Shown here: positions 51,591-60,966 of the stretch, one piece after another
How positions within the stretch are numbered: position 1 is the first letter of the stretch
Layout of the letters: every line of letters begins with the position of its first letter
DNA from: Petrimonas mucosa
GTDB taxonomy: Bacteria; Bacteroidota; Bacteroidia; Bacteroidales; Dysgonomonadaceae
DNA length: 64,000 bases
Direction of reading: 5' to 3'
Assembly: GCF_900095795.1 (NCBI RefSeq)
Contig: NZ_LT608328.1
Coordinates: 310,001-374,000, forward strand
Program-made: the position numbers and the translations under genes
Notes under the pieces: generated by a model
What the model saw: the letters and a program-made list of their open reading frames with translations, nothing else
What the model was told of the DNA's origin: nothing
Databases searched by the model: none

Positions 51591-52502
51591 AAAAGGGGTA
51601 GCTTACACTTCGAGGAGAAGTATCTGTCGGGTAAGCCGGATACAGTGTCCAGTGCGACCATCCGGTCGTTTACATTTACCTCGCTGGATAACCTGAAGGG
51701 GTGTTCTCCCAAAGGAAAAATTGGAAATATAGGTCTGAGCCGGTTGATAACTGGAGGGAACCTGATTGGAGGGTGGGCCCATTCCCGTGATTTGATTTAT
51801 GTATCTAAACTGGTGAAGGCTTATCACACTGACGAAAAAGTGATGATGACCTTGCAGCTTGCCGAGAAATGCGGTATAGATACCCTTCTTTGTAATCCGC
51901 AACTTGCACGCATAATAAATAAGTACTGGCGTGAAACGAAGGGGAAGATCCAGTTTCTCTCGGATTGTGGCCATAAGGATGGTTTCCTGGAGGGGATAAG
52001 GATATCGCAGGAGGCCGGGGCTATAGCCATGTATTGTCAGGGCGAGATGGCCGACAGGTTGGTGAGGGACGGAAAACTGTCGGAAATATCGGACGGGGTG
52101 AAACTGATACGCAGCTACGGAAAGCCTGCCGGAATTGGAGCACATCGGCTGGAAACAATCAAGGCTTGTGTTGAAAACGGCATAAGACCGGACTTCTGGG
52201 TAAAGACACTTCATCATCACAACTACTGGTCTGCACAACCCAATGCGGAATGGCACGATAACATCTATTGCTTCGAACCGCAGGAGACCATCGATTATAT
52301 GAATAGGCTCGAAGAACCATGGATTGCATTCAAAGTGCTGGCTGCCGGTGCAATTGATCCGAAAGATGGTTTTAAGTATGCATTTGATAACGGTGCCGAT
52401 TTTATTTGCGTGGGGATGTATGATTTCCAGATAGTAGATGATACGAATATTCTACTGGATACACTTTCGAATGTGCAGCGCGTGAGACCATGGAGGGGTT
52501 AG
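51579..52502 (+). CDS. Uncharacterised TIM-barrel-like protein, 5' end replaced by the IS terminus
   Basis: 307 aa. The first four codons (MTVL) come from the IS right end; native sequence begins with KRGSLHFEEKYLSGKP. Recognisable blocks include LSRLITGGNLIGGWAHSRD, KCGIDTLLCNPQ, IQFLSDCGHKDG, GIGAHRLETIKACVENG, DFWVKTLHHHNYWSAQ, EEPWIAFKVLAAGAIDP and GADFICVGMYDFQIVDD. Alternating strands and helices with a late Lys-containing strand resemble aldolase-type TIM barrels. I recall similar uncharacterised proteins in Bacteroidota and Planctomycetes but no proven activity. Intact relatives probably carry an N-terminal signal or extra strand. With its promoter and true start lost it may be a pseudogene, though the frame is otherwise whole. 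Confidence 0.6.
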   Translation: MTVLKRGSLHFEEKYLSGKPDTVSSATIRSFTFTSLDNLKGCSPKGKIGNIGLSRLITGGNLIGGWAHSRDLIYVSKLVKAYHTDEKVMMTLQLAEKCGIDTLLCNPQLARIINKYWRETKGKIQFLSDCGHKDGFLEGIRISQEAGAIAMYCQGEMADRLVRDGKLSEISDGVKLIRSYGKPAGIGAHRLETIKACVENGIRPDFWVKTLHHHNYWSAQPNAEWHDNIYCFEPQETIDYMNRLEEPWIAFKVLAAGAIDPKDGFKYAFDNGADFICVGMYDFQIVDDTNILLDTLSNVQRVRPWRG

Positions 52503-52747
52503 TGTTTTGTGGAAAAAATACACACACCCTGATTTTTTTTTCTGAATGTGATGGCTGTTTTTTCTATTAAGTTACCTTTGTTATGGATTTATTTTATAAA
52601 TAATAGAATACGCGCATTGATTTTTATTTTTATCCAACCAAAACCTTAACTATGTTTTTATTCATTTCCGTAGTGGTTACGGAAAGCTTAAAAGCATAGT
52701 TTTTTTAATCTCTTTTTCCTCAACAACTCTTTACAGGTCTTGTTTGT

Positions 52748-52755
52748 TATATTTG
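52748..52755 (+). promoter_or_regulatory. -7 box for the CYTH gene
   Basis: TATATTTG fits TAnnTTTG and lies 16 bp before the ATG at 52772. The upstream gap 52503-52747 is A/T-rich and holds no gene. Confidence 0.6.
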
Positions 52756-52771
52756 AAAATTGAACAGCTAT

Positions 52772-53248
52772 ATGGGCTATGAAATTGAACGCAAGTTCCT
52801 GGTAGGCGGTGATTTCAAATCGCATGCGCACTTCCACTATGTAATGAAGCAGGGCTATCTATCCTTGTCGGGTACCAGTGTGGTGCGGGTACGGATAAAG
52901 GGCGAGAAAGGGTATATAACTGTAAAAAGCAAAGCAGGGGAAAATGGTATTACCCGACGGGAGTGGGAGTATGAGATTCCGCTCCGAGATGCGGAGGAGA
53001 TGTTGCTCCTTTGTGACGAGGGGGTGATTGAGAAAACCCGATACCTGGTGACAGTCGGGAGACATACCTTTGAAGTGGATGAGTTTGAAGGTGACAATAA
53101 GGGGCTTCTGATTGCGGAACTGGAACTGGAAAGTGAAGATGAACCCTACGAGAAGCCCGATTGGCTGGGAGGTGAGGTGACCGGAGACGTTCGTTACTAT
53201 AACTCCTATCTTTCAATTCATCCCTACAGGGAGTGGGCCGAACAATAG
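52772..53248 (+). CDS. CYTH-domain protein (triphosphate tunnel metalloenzyme family)
   Basis: 158 aa, single domain. The defining EIERKF motif is at residues 4-9. Alternating charged residues line the predicted tunnel: VVRVRIKGEKGYITVKSK, REWEYEIP, EKTRYLV, FEVDEFEGDNKGLLIAELEL. Family members hydrolyse inorganic or organic triphosphates with a divalent metal; a few make cAMP. Bacterial single-domain members of this size are often tripolyphosphatases, but the substrate cannot be read here. The frame opens at a TTG upstream of the predicted transcription start, so the ATG after it is used. A bidirectional terminator follows. Confidence 0.9.
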   Translation: MGYEIERKFLVGGDFKSHAHFHYVMKQGYLSLSGTSVVRVRIKGEKGYITVKSKAGENGITRREWEYEIPLRDAEEMLLLCDEGVIEKTRYLVTVGRHTFEVDEFEGDNKGLLIAELELESEDEPYEKPDWLGGEVTGDVRYYNSYLSIHPYREWAEQ

Positions 53249-53253
53249 CAAAA

Positions 53254-53278
53254 AAAGCGGCAATCGCCGCTTTTTCCT
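53254..53278. terminator. Bidirectional terminator between the CYTH gene and ilvE
   Basis: AAAAAGCGGC and GCCGCTTTTT pair around the loop AATC; T-runs occur on both strands. Confidence 0.9.
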
Positions 53279-53283
53279 TCTCT

Positions 53284-54303
53284 CTATTCAACTATTGTTA
53301 CCCATCCATGAATATCTGGCTCATCGCCGTATTGGATGGCACGAAGCTTCTTGTATAATTTTTCTGAAATTGGCCCCGCTTTTCCATCCTTGCTGAAGTG
53401 GTAACTTCTGTTTTCGGCCAGATCGTCGATACGGAGGATGGGACTGATAACTGCCGCCGTTCCACAGGCTCCAGCCTCCTCGAAGGTGCTGAGCTCCTCT
53501 TCGGGAATCCGGCGACGTTCGACTTTCATTCCCATGTCTTCAGCCAGTTGCATCAGACTCTTGTTGGTAATGGAAGGCAGGATGGATGTTGATTCGGGTG
53601 TGACATAAGTGTTGTTCTTGATTCCAAAAAAGTTGGCGGGACCGCATTCATCCAGGTATTTTTTCTCTTTGGCGTCAAGATAAAGAACGGCCGAATAACC
53701 CAACTTATGGGCTTTCTCACCCGCTGTCAAGCTGGCCGCGTAATTGCCGCCTACCTTGAATGTCCCGGTTCCCAGGGGAGCAGCGCGATCATATTCACGC
53801 AAGATTACCATAGGGGTAGGTTTGAACCCCTCCTTGAAATAGGGGCCGACGGGAGTGACAAAAATCAGGAATGTGTACTCCGATGCCGGTTTGACACCCA
53901 CCTGTGCACTGGTTCCGATCAACAATGGGCGGATATAGAGCGATGCCCCACTCTCGTAGGGAGGAACGAACCGTTCGTTTTTCTTCACCACCAGTAAAAC
54001 CATCTCCTCAAAAAGTTCCACTGGCAACTCAGCCATCATGATTCCGCGGCATGAGGATTGTAGGCGCAAGGCATTCTCGCGCATACGGAAAATCCGGATT
54101 TTCCCGTCTTTCCCCTTGAAGGCCTTCAGTCCTTCAAATGCTTCCTGTCCGTAATGGAGACAGGTGGCAGCCATATGGATGTTAAGAAACTCGGAGGTGT
54201 CGACTTGTGGTTCACTCCACTTTCCATCCTTGTAATAGGAGCGGACATTGAAGTCTGTTTTCATATAACCGAACGATAAATCGGCCCAATTGATAGTATC
54301 CAT
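53284..54303 (-). CDS. ilvE: Branched-chain amino acid aminotransferase
   Basis: 339 aa from MDTINWADLSFGYMKTDFN; the longer open frame begins upstream of the predicted promoter and has no likeness. A fold-type IV PLP enzyme: GQEAFEGLKAFKGKDG, MRENALRLQSSCRGIMMAELP and YIRPLLIGTSAQVGVKPA. The PLP lysine lies in the segment SAVLYLDAKEKKYLDECG, and late motifs are EEAGACGTAAVISPI. It transfers amino groups between Leu/Ile/Val and 2-oxoglutarate. Standing alone with its own promoter, it is a housekeeping gene. The length and sequence fit the larger class (eukaryotic-like BCAT) common in Bacteroidota. Confidence 0.95.
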   Translation of the reverse strand: MDTINWADLSFGYMKTDFNVRSYYKDGKWSEPQVDTSEFLNIHMAATCLHYGQEAFEGLKAFKGKDGKIRIFRMRENALRLQSSCRGIMMAELPVELFEEMVLLVVKKNERFVPPYESGASLYIRPLLIGTSAQVGVKPASEYTFLIFVTPVGPYFKEGFKPTPMVILREYDRAAPLGTGTFKVGGNYAASLTAGEKAHKLGYSAVLYLDAKEKKYLDECGPANFFGIKNNTYVTPESTSILPSITNKSLMQLAEDMGMKVERRRIPEEELSTFEEAGACGTAAVISPILRIDDLAENRSYHFSKDGKAGPISEKLYKKLRAIQYGDEPDIHGWVTIVE

Positions 54304-54347
54304 TGTTGTTCTGTTTGTATTAAAATGACTAGGTTGTATACCCTTTA

Positions 54348-54355
54348 CAAAAGTA
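54348..54355 (-). promoter_or_regulatory. -7 box for ilvE
   Basis: On the minus strand TACTTTTG matches TAnnTTTG; the leader to the ATG at 54303 is about 38 nt. Confidence 0.6.
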
Positions 54356-54416
54356 ACATTTATTTTCAAATTATCCTGTAGTGACGATTAATTTCACTAT
54401 TTTCGTATTCCCAAAA

Positions 54417-56471
54417 ATGATAGACTTACAAACCATAGAACGCATCCAGGAGACTGCCCAGATTGTCGATGTGGTGTCGGATTTTGTTACACTACGCCGG
54501 CGGGGTGTCAACTTTGTGGGGTTATGTCCGTTTCACGACGACCGGACCCCATCATTCTATGTATCGCCTGCCAAAAATATCTGTAAATGCTTCGCCTGTG
54601 GTGAGGGGGGGTCAGCCGTGCACTTCATCATGAAGCACGAGCAGCTCTCCTATTACGAGGCGTTGAAGTACCTGGCCAAGAAATACAATATCGAGATTGT
54701 TGAAAAGGAGCTGACCAACGAGGAAAAACAGGCCCAGAGCGATAGGGATAGCATGTTTATCCTGAATGAGTTCGCCCGGGACTATTTTGTGAGAAAGCTT
54801 CACGAGGATCCCGAAGGAAAAGCAATCGGTCTGAGCTATTTCAGGGAGCGGGGATTTCGGGATGATATCATCAGGAAATTCCAACTGGGGTACAGCCCCG
54901 AACAGCGTGATGCATTTTCGACCGAGGCGCAACGTGCAGGATATAAACGGGAATATCTCCTGAAGACGGGCCTCTCTACCGGTGGTGAGAACAACAGCCC
55001 GCTGATCGACCGGTTCCGGGGTAGGGTTATTTTCCCAGTCCATACCCTGTCGGGTAAAGTGGTGGCGTTTGGAGGCCGTATCCTGAAGAAGGTGGAGAAT
55101 ACTGGGAAATATGTGAATTCGCCGGAGAGCGAGATCTACTCCAAGAGCAAGGAGCTTTACGGGATATATTTCTCCAAAAATGCCATAGTCAAGGCCGATA
55201 AATGCTTTCTGGTTGAGGGATATACCGATGTGTTGTCGATGCATCAGGCTGGGATTGAGAATGTAGTTGCATCGTCCGGAACCGCACTTACGCACGGTCA
55301 GATACGGATGATTCACCGGTTTTCGGAGAACATTACGGTACTTTACGACGGCGATGCCGCCGGTATAAAGGCTGCCCTGAGAGGGATCGATCTGCTGCTT
55401 CAAGACGGGATGAACGTCAAGGTGGTACTGCTGCCCGAAGGTGAGGATCCCGATTCGTTTGCCCGTAAGCTCAACGCCGAGCAGTTCAACCACTATATCA
55501 ATGAACATGAGCAGGACTTTATCCGTTTTAAGACTAACCTGTTGTTGGATGAGGTGGGAGACGATCCCATAAAAAGAGCGGGACTTATTACGAATATCGT
55601 TCAGAGTATCGCCCTAATTCCAGACAGTATCAAGCGTTCCGTCTATATTCAGGATACAGCAACATTGCTGAATACCCGCGAAGATGTTGTTATTGAAGCT
55701 GTAAACAAAATCAGGATCAAAAATTTCGAGAAACGGAAGGAGCAGCTCGAGAAAGATGAATCCCGGGAGAGTGTTGCAGAGGAGGTTCTTCCTGGCAGCG
55801 ATGCGGCAAATTCTAGCAACCTGAAGAAGTCAACGGCAAAAAGCCCGTATGAGAAACCGGAACGTGAATTGATCAGGTACATTGTTAGGTATGGCATGTT
55901 GCCTATCTTTGTGCGTTACGAGAAAGATAAACGGAAAGTAGGTCAGGAGGAGATCGAGGTCGATGTGGCTATAGAAGAGGGACCGACCGTTATCGAGGTT
56001 ATCAGGTTCGATCTGAGAAGGGATAAATTTATCTTTACAGACGAACTCTTTTTTTCCAATCCCCTCTATCGGGTCATTTTTGAAGAGGCATGTGAACGGG
56101 TAAATGACGAGTCGTTCGTGACCGACCGCTATTTTCTAGCCCATCCCGATCCCCGGATCAGCAAGCTGGCTTCCGATCTTGTCAGCGACAAGTACCAATT
56201 GAGCAAGATCCATGCAAAGCTGATCGGTGAGAGCATCGACGATAAAAGTTCGCGCCTGAGGGAAAGGAACTTGCTAGACAAGCTGGTTGTCCGTGCCACC
56301 ACGGAGCTTAAAAATGCCCATGTGATGCAGCGGATAAACGAGGTGAAAAAAGAGATTGAGACGGCAGATGGTGAACAGCTGCTGGAACGGATGGGCGAAC
56401 TCAGGCGATTACAGGATTTGAAAAAAGTGCTGGCAAAAAATCTGGGAGAAAGAATCATATTGAAGTATTAG
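54417..56471 (+). CDS. dnaG: DNA primase
   Basis: 684 aa from MIDLQTIERIQETAQIVDVV. The CHC2 zinc site uses Cys37, His40, Cys58 and Cys61 (CPFHDDRTPSFY, CKCFACGEGG). The catalytic core and TOPRIM domain follow with FLVEGYTDVLSMHQAG, SSGTALTHGQ and YDGDAAGIKA. An acidic linker (near residues 435-480) leads to a helicase-binding C-terminal domain of helical type. It synthesises RNA primers for replication. TATTTTCG shortly upstream is one base off the -7 consensus. An earlier in-frame ATG at 54381 adds a hydrophobic stretch not seen in primases. Confidence 0.96.
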   Translation: MIDLQTIERIQETAQIVDVVSDFVTLRRRGVNFVGLCPFHDDRTPSFYVSPAKNICKCFACGEGGSAVHFIMKHEQLSYYEALKYLAKKYNIEIVEKELTNEEKQAQSDRDSMFILNEFARDYFVRKLHEDPEGKAIGLSYFRERGFRDDIIRKFQLGYSPEQRDAFSTEAQRAGYKREYLLKTGLSTGGENNSPLIDRFRGRVIFPVHTLSGKVVAFGGRILKKVENTGKYVNSPESEIYSKSKELYGIYFSKNAIVKADKCFLVEGYTDVLSMHQAGIENVVASSGTALTHGQIRMIHRFSENITVLYDGDAAGIKAALRGIDLLLQDGMNVKVVLLPEGEDPDSFARKLNAEQFNHYINEHEQDFIRFKTNLLLDEVGDDPIKRAGLITNIVQSIALIPDSIKRSVYIQDTATLLNTREDVVIEAVNKIRIKNFEKRKEQLEKDESRESVAEEVLPGSDAANSSNLKKSTAKSPYEKPERELIRYIVRYGMLPIFVRYEKDKRKVGQEEIEVDVAIEEGPTVIEVIRFDLRRDKFIFTDELFFSNPLYRVIFEEACERVNDESFVTDRYFLAHPDPRISKLASDLVSDKYQLSKIHAKLIGESIDDKSSRLRERNLLDKLVVRATTELKNAHVMQRINEVKKEIETADGEQLLERMGELRRLQDLKKVLAKNLGERIILKY

Positions 56472-56655
56472 AAGTTCAACCGTTCAAAAGTATCCCTTAT
56501 CAGAACATGTAAACTAACGGCGAGATATTCAGCTATTTTCGTGAATAGATCCTGTATGGCCCTGCCTACTTTCCTTTCAACAGGCGGCAGATGGGTGGCA
56601 GGAGCGACGGAGGATTCTCTGTTGGGAAGAAATATAAAAGATTGAGAAAAAACAA

Positions 56656-57555
56656 ATGTACGTAGAAACCATCAACGTCGTAAAGCAGTATGCCAACCAC
56701 CTGGCATTGAATGGGGTAAGCATTAATGTCCCTCGAGGTACAGTTTTCGGTCTGCTTGGCCCAAACGGAGCAGGGAAGACTACCCTTATCCGGATCATCA
56801 CCCGCATCACGGCTCCAGATAGCGGAGAGGTGCTTATCGACGGTCGTCCTTCCAGGAGAGAAGATGTGTACAATATCGGTTACCTGCCGGAAGAGCGCGG
56901 ACTGTACAGAAAAATGAAAGTGGGTGAACATGCCATCTATCTTGCTCAACTGCGTGGGTTATCAAAAGCCGATGCCCGTAGAGAGTTGATGGTTTGGTTC
57001 CAACGGTTTGATATCGCAAACTGGTACAACCGAAAAGTGGAGGAACTCTCCAAGGGGATGCAACAGAAAGTGCAGTTTATCTCCACCGTTATCCACAATC
57101 CCGATTTGTTGATTTTCGATGAACCTTTCAGCGGTTTTGATCCTGTCAACGCCGAGATGATTAAAAACGAGATGCTCCGCCTGAAAGCGGAGGGAAAAAC
57201 GATAATCCTTTCCACACATAATATGGAGTCGGTGGAGACGTTGTGCGACAATATCGCACTGATCAACCGCTCGGAGGTTGTCCTTCAGGGGAGTGTGTTC
57301 GATATCCGTCGCGAGCACGCTACCAATACCTTCCGGTTTCGTATTCGTAACAGTGATTTTGCATTTGAACATTCGGCCTTTACGCTGGTATCCAAAGAGT
57401 CGTACCGCGAGTTTACCGATGTTCGCATCAGGAAACAACCTGAAGTTGCAACCAATGAACTGGCAAAACTGATTTTCGACAGGTTCGATGTGGTGGCTTT
57501 CGACGAAGAGATGCCAACGATGAACGACATTTTTATTGAAACAGTGTCACGTTAG
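56656..57555 (+). CDS. ABC transporter ATP-binding protein (NatA/CcmA-like)
   Basis: 299 aa. Walker A GPNGAGKTT is at residues 35-43, the ABC signature LSKGMQ at 131-136, Walker B LLIFDE at 151-156 and the switch His in ILSTHNM. A C-terminal DUF4162-like tail of about 80 residues follows (FRFRIRNSDF to the end), seen in ATPases that partner with ABC-2 exporters. It energises the permease encoded 11 bp downstream. The substrate is unknown; sodium, drug and lipid export are all known in this group. The preceding 184-bp gap has no gene; TATTTTCG near 56534 is a weak -7 candidate. Confidence 0.93.
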   Translation: MYVETINVVKQYANHLALNGVSINVPRGTVFGLLGPNGAGKTTLIRIITRITAPDSGEVLIDGRPSRREDVYNIGYLPEERGLYRKMKVGEHAIYLAQLRGLSKADARRELMVWFQRFDIANWYNRKVEELSKGMQQKVQFISTVIHNPDLLIFDEPFSGFDPVNAEMIKNEMLRLKAEGKTIILSTHNMESVETLCDNIALINRSEVVLQGSVFDIRREHATNTFRFRIRNSDFAFEHSAFTLVSKESYREFTDVRIRKQPEVATNELAKLIFDRFDVVAFDEEMPTMNDIFIETVSR

Positions 57556-57566
57556 AAATAGATAAT

Positions 57567-58877
57567 ATGAATATCCTATCCCTGGTTATACAACGCGAAT
57601 ATCTCACACGGGTAAGAAAACGCTCCTTTATCATCATGACGCTGCTGATGCCGCTGCTGATGGTGGCAATCTCGTTTGTACCCCTGTGGCTCTCTACCCT
57701 GAATGACGGTTCGGTTAAGCACATAGCGGTCATCGACAATACCGGCATCTATGCTCCGTTGTTGAAGTCGACCGGACTCTACCGTTTCGAGATCATCAGT
57801 GATGCACAACAGGGCGATTATCAGTCAAAAATCGGGAGAGAGCTGTTCGCCATATTGCAGATCACCGACGACCTGAACAGAAACAGCCATGCCGTCACCA
57901 TTCTGTCCGAGAAGCAGGCACCGCAGGAGTTAAGAAGCATGGTAGAGCGGGTACTGAGCGAGAAGGTAATGGAGCAGCGGCTGGATAATCTGTCGCAACA
58001 GGGCAGTGTAAGCCAGGAAACCATCGCCGAGGTGCGCTCGGTTATTGAGGCTGGATCCAGCATCTCCGTCAGAACAATGAAGTGGGGAGGCGACGGGAAT
58101 GTCTCCGAATCCTCTTCCGAGGTTGCCACTGTGCTGGGAATGGTTTTTACCTTCCTGATATACATGTTTATCCTGATGTATGGAAACATGGTGATGCAGG
58201 CCGTCCTGGAAGAGAAGAAAAGTCGAGTTGTTGAAGTGATGGTCTCATCGGTAAAACCGGTCAACCTGCTGATTGGAAAGATTACCGGAATCGGGCTGGT
58301 GGGAATCACCCAGCTCGTGATTTGGGGGGTGTTGACCGGCAGCCTCTTCTCGATCCTCTCCTTGTCAATCGTATCTCCACAGGAGGTTCCGGGAACCCTG
58401 CCGGTTGAGGCGGAGAGTTTTGACGCCGGAGAGATCCTGAAAACCGTGATGAGCGTCAACTGGATTGAAATTATTGTCTACTTTCTGCTCTTCTTTGTGG
58501 GTGGGTATATCCTGTATGCTTCCATTTTTGCGATGTTTGCCTCGGCTGTGGATAGCGACGAGGATACCTCGCAGTTCATGCTGCCTGTAACCCTTATCAT
58601 CATGTTCGCCTTTCTGGCAGGATTTTACAGTGTGAGCAATCCCGACGGACCATTGGCATTCTGGGGATCGTTGATACCTTTTACATCACCTATCGTGATG
58701 ATGGTGCGACTGCCGTTTGGAATCCCGTTATGGGAGAAGCTGCTTTCGCTGGTGTTGCTCTATGGAACGTTTCTCCTGATCGCTTTCTTCGCCGCCAAGG
58801 TGTATCGCGTGGGAATCCTGATGTATGGAAAGAAACCATCGGTGAAGGAGATGATAAGGTGGGTCAGATATAAATGA
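57567..58877 (+). CDS. ABC-2 type exporter permease (NatB-like)
   Basis: 436 aa. One N-terminal helix (SFIIMTLLMPLLMVAISFVPLW, about 20-42) precedes a periplasmic domain of about 140 residues. Five or six more helices follow between about 190 and 425, including VLGMVFTFLIYMFILMYG, ITQLVIWGVLTGSLF and IIVYFLLFFVGGYILYAS. The motif EEKKSRVVEVMVSSVKP just after the second helix is the hallmark of ABC-2 NatB-like permeases. It forms the membrane half of the exporter with the ATPase upstream. The next gene starts 13 bp later. Confidence 0.92.
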   Translation: MNILSLVIQREYLTRVRKRSFIIMTLLMPLLMVAISFVPLWLSTLNDGSVKHIAVIDNTGIYAPLLKSTGLYRFEIISDAQQGDYQSKIGRELFAILQITDDLNRNSHAVTILSEKQAPQELRSMVERVLSEKVMEQRLDNLSQQGSVSQETIAEVRSVIEAGSSISVRTMKWGGDGNVSESSSEVATVLGMVFTFLIYMFILMYGNMVMQAVLEEKKSRVVEVMVSSVKPVNLLIGKITGIGLVGITQLVIWGVLTGSLFSILSLSIVSPQEVPGTLPVEAESFDAGEILKTVMSVNWIEIIVYFLLFFVGGYILYASIFAMFASAVDSDEDTSQFMLPVTLIIMFAFLAGFYSVSNPDGPLAFWGSLIPFTSPIVMMVRLPFGIPLWEKLLSLVLLYGTFLLIAFFAAKVYRVGILMYGKKPSVKEMIRWVRYK

Positions 58878-58890
58878 TAAAAACCAAAAC

Positions 58891-60966
58891 ATGAAACAGA
58901 AGTTTACTCTTTTTTTGTTGTTTGCCACGATTTTGGCGAACGCACAGCAAAAACCGTCGCAGCAGTGGCTCGACCAGAAATATTCGATGTTTATTCACTT
59001 TGGACTCTATTCCGTGTACGGAGGAGTCTATAACGGGCAACCGGTACGTCGGGGCTACAGCGAACAGATCCAGTCGCATGGGGGGATATTCAGTGACTGG
59101 TATGCAAATACCGCCCGGGAATTTAATCCGGTTGAGTGGAATCCGGATGAGATTGTAAAACTTGCGAAAGATGCGGGCATGCGCTCCATTGTTTTTACAT
59201 CCAAGCATCACGACGGGTTTTGTATGTATCACTCACGGTATACCCGCTACAATATAGTGGATGCCACACCCTATAAGCGAGATCTGATGAAGGAGCTGGC
59301 TGATGCCTGTCGTCGCGGTGGAATCGAATTTTCTGTCTATTACTCCCTGATCGACTGGAATTTCCCGCATGCTTACCCGATCTCGAGCCACAACGCCGAT
59401 CCGCTAACCGAGGAGCACTATCGATTCAACCTGAAACAGGTGGAGGAGATCATGACCAACTATGGCGACATTTCTGAGATCTGGTTCGACATGGGTTCAC
59501 TCACACCTGAACAGAGCCGGGGATTGTATGAACTGGTAAACCGCCTGCAGCCTCAATGTATGATCAGCGGACGGTTGGGGAACGATTATGTCGATTTTGC
59601 AGTGATGGCCGATAACGAATATCCAGATTACAAGCTGGAGGTGCCGTGGCAGACTGCAGCTTCCATCTTTCATGAAACATGGGGATATCGTTCATGGCAG
59701 AAACGCGGTGAAGTTAAGCCGAAAGTGGAGGAGAAAATCTCCAGTCTGGTTAAGGTGATCTGTCGCGGCGGGAACTACCTGCTCAACATAGGACCGAGAG
59801 GTGACGGTTCGGTAGTGAAGTTCGAACGGGATGTGCTGCAAGGTGTCGGGAAGTGGGTCAAACAAAATGCTGAAGCCATTTACGGAACCAAGGCAACTCC
59901 CTTCGATAAGCCTTTTGCCTGGGGAAATGTAACCATGAAGGGAAATGACCTGTTTGCTTTTGTGGAAGATCTTCCTGCCTCGCAACAGATAGAGTTGCAG
60001 AGAGTCACCGGAAAGGTGAGTGAGGTAAGGTTGCTGGCATCGGGCGAACTCTGCAATTTTTCTCAAAAGGGGGGTGTTATTAAGGTAGAACTGCCGAAAA
60101 AGAGTTCCGAAGAGTTTATTCCGGTTATCAGAATCCGGTTTGAAAATGGATTTACTGTTACTCCCTCCATTATTGTAACAGGCAACCGATTGTCGCCCCA
60201 AAACGCAGTGCCGCTGTTCGGACATTCCAGCTTGAACTATTACGGCGGATACAAGAGCTTGATCGGTTACGATTGGAAGGTATCCCGAAGTAAAGGGAAG
60301 GTCTTCCCAAAACTGCTCTATACTGATAGCGAACGGGGGCGCAGCATCGATATCGAGATTGATGGAAGAAGGCAGCATATCGTGCTTGACGGTTCCAATC
60401 CTACAACTGTGAAATTGGAAAAGAGCAGGGTGAAGTGGGGCAATCTCTATCGGAAACCCGGAAAAGGTGTATTTGGCTATGTGGAAGAGGAGGGATTGCC
60501 ACTGGTGAACGTAGGAGCAGCCGGTTCGGGCTGGAAACCGGTTATCGGTTTCCGGTATGGTGAAATCTATACCGAGGCGATTCAGCTCCGGGAGAGCATT
60601 CTCTTCCTGCAAGAGATCGAGTCGGAGAAAGAGCAGACAATAGCAGTGGAGTTAGGCAGCGGTAACGGCGTGTATGTACTGCTCAATGGGGCGTACATCA
60701 CTGCACATCTATCGCCCCAAAAGGTGAAATATGGAAAAGAGGTCTTGCTGCTTCCGCTACGGAAAGGATTGAACCAATTGATCATAAAGCAATATAACGG
60801 ATATGAGGAGGAATTGGCATACAGTTTGCAGCCCCTCGACGAGTGGACAATCTACTCTCTCCAGCTACCGGAAACAAGGATAACCCAATCGGTTTCCGTG
60901 CGTGCCGCAGATGCGGAATCGAAAGTGGCTCCACTGAGAATGAATAATTTAATGATAATTAGATGA
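58891..60966 (+). CDS. GH29 alpha-L-fucosidase
   Basis: 691 aa with a cleavable signal (LFATILANAQQ). The GH29 barrel is recognised by MFIHFGLYSVYGGVYNG, FTSKHHDGFCMYHS, FSVYYSLIDWNFPH and EIWFDMGSLTP, whose Asp near residue 199 is the expected nucleophile, plus GGNYLLNIGPRGDG. About 270 further C-terminal residues form beta-rich domains of unclear type, making it longer than minimal fucosidases. It would release alpha-linked fucose from glycans in the periplasm. It is not in a SusCD locus; it overlaps dusB by 4 bp and follows the exporter closely. Confidence 0.93.
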   Translation: MKQKFTLFLLFATILANAQQKPSQQWLDQKYSMFIHFGLYSVYGGVYNGQPVRRGYSEQIQSHGGIFSDWYANTAREFNPVEWNPDEIVKLAKDAGMRSIVFTSKHHDGFCMYHSRYTRYNIVDATPYKRDLMKELADACRRGGIEFSVYYSLIDWNFPHAYPISSHNADPLTEEHYRFNLKQVEEIMTNYGDISEIWFDMGSLTPEQSRGLYELVNRLQPQCMISGRLGNDYVDFAVMADNEYPDYKLEVPWQTAASIFHETWGYRSWQKRGEVKPKVEEKISSLVKVICRGGNYLLNIGPRGDGSVVKFERDVLQGVGKWVKQNAEAIYGTKATPFDKPFAWGNVTMKGNDLFAFVEDLPASQQIELQRVTGKVSEVRLLASGELCNFSQKGGVIKVELPKKSSEEFIPVIRIRFENGFTVTPSIIVTGNRLSPQNAVPLFGHSSLNYYGGYKSLIGYDWKVSRSKGKVFPKLLYTDSERGRSIDIEIDGRRQHIVLDGSNPTTVKLEKSRVKWGNLYRKPGKGVFGYVEEEGLPLVNVGAAGSGWKPVIGFRYGEIYTEAIQLRESILFLQEIESEKEQTIAVELGSGNGVYVLLNGAYITAHLSPQKVKYGKEVLLLPLRKGLNQLIIKQYNGYEEELAYSLQPLDEWTIYSLQLPETRITQSVSVRAADAESKVAPLRMNNLMIIR

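Noticed and set aside
50251-51598. Target-site duplication around the IS
   Set aside because: The immediate flanks (CCTATTTG and AAAAGGGG) share no 3-5-bp direct repeat, so none is claimed.
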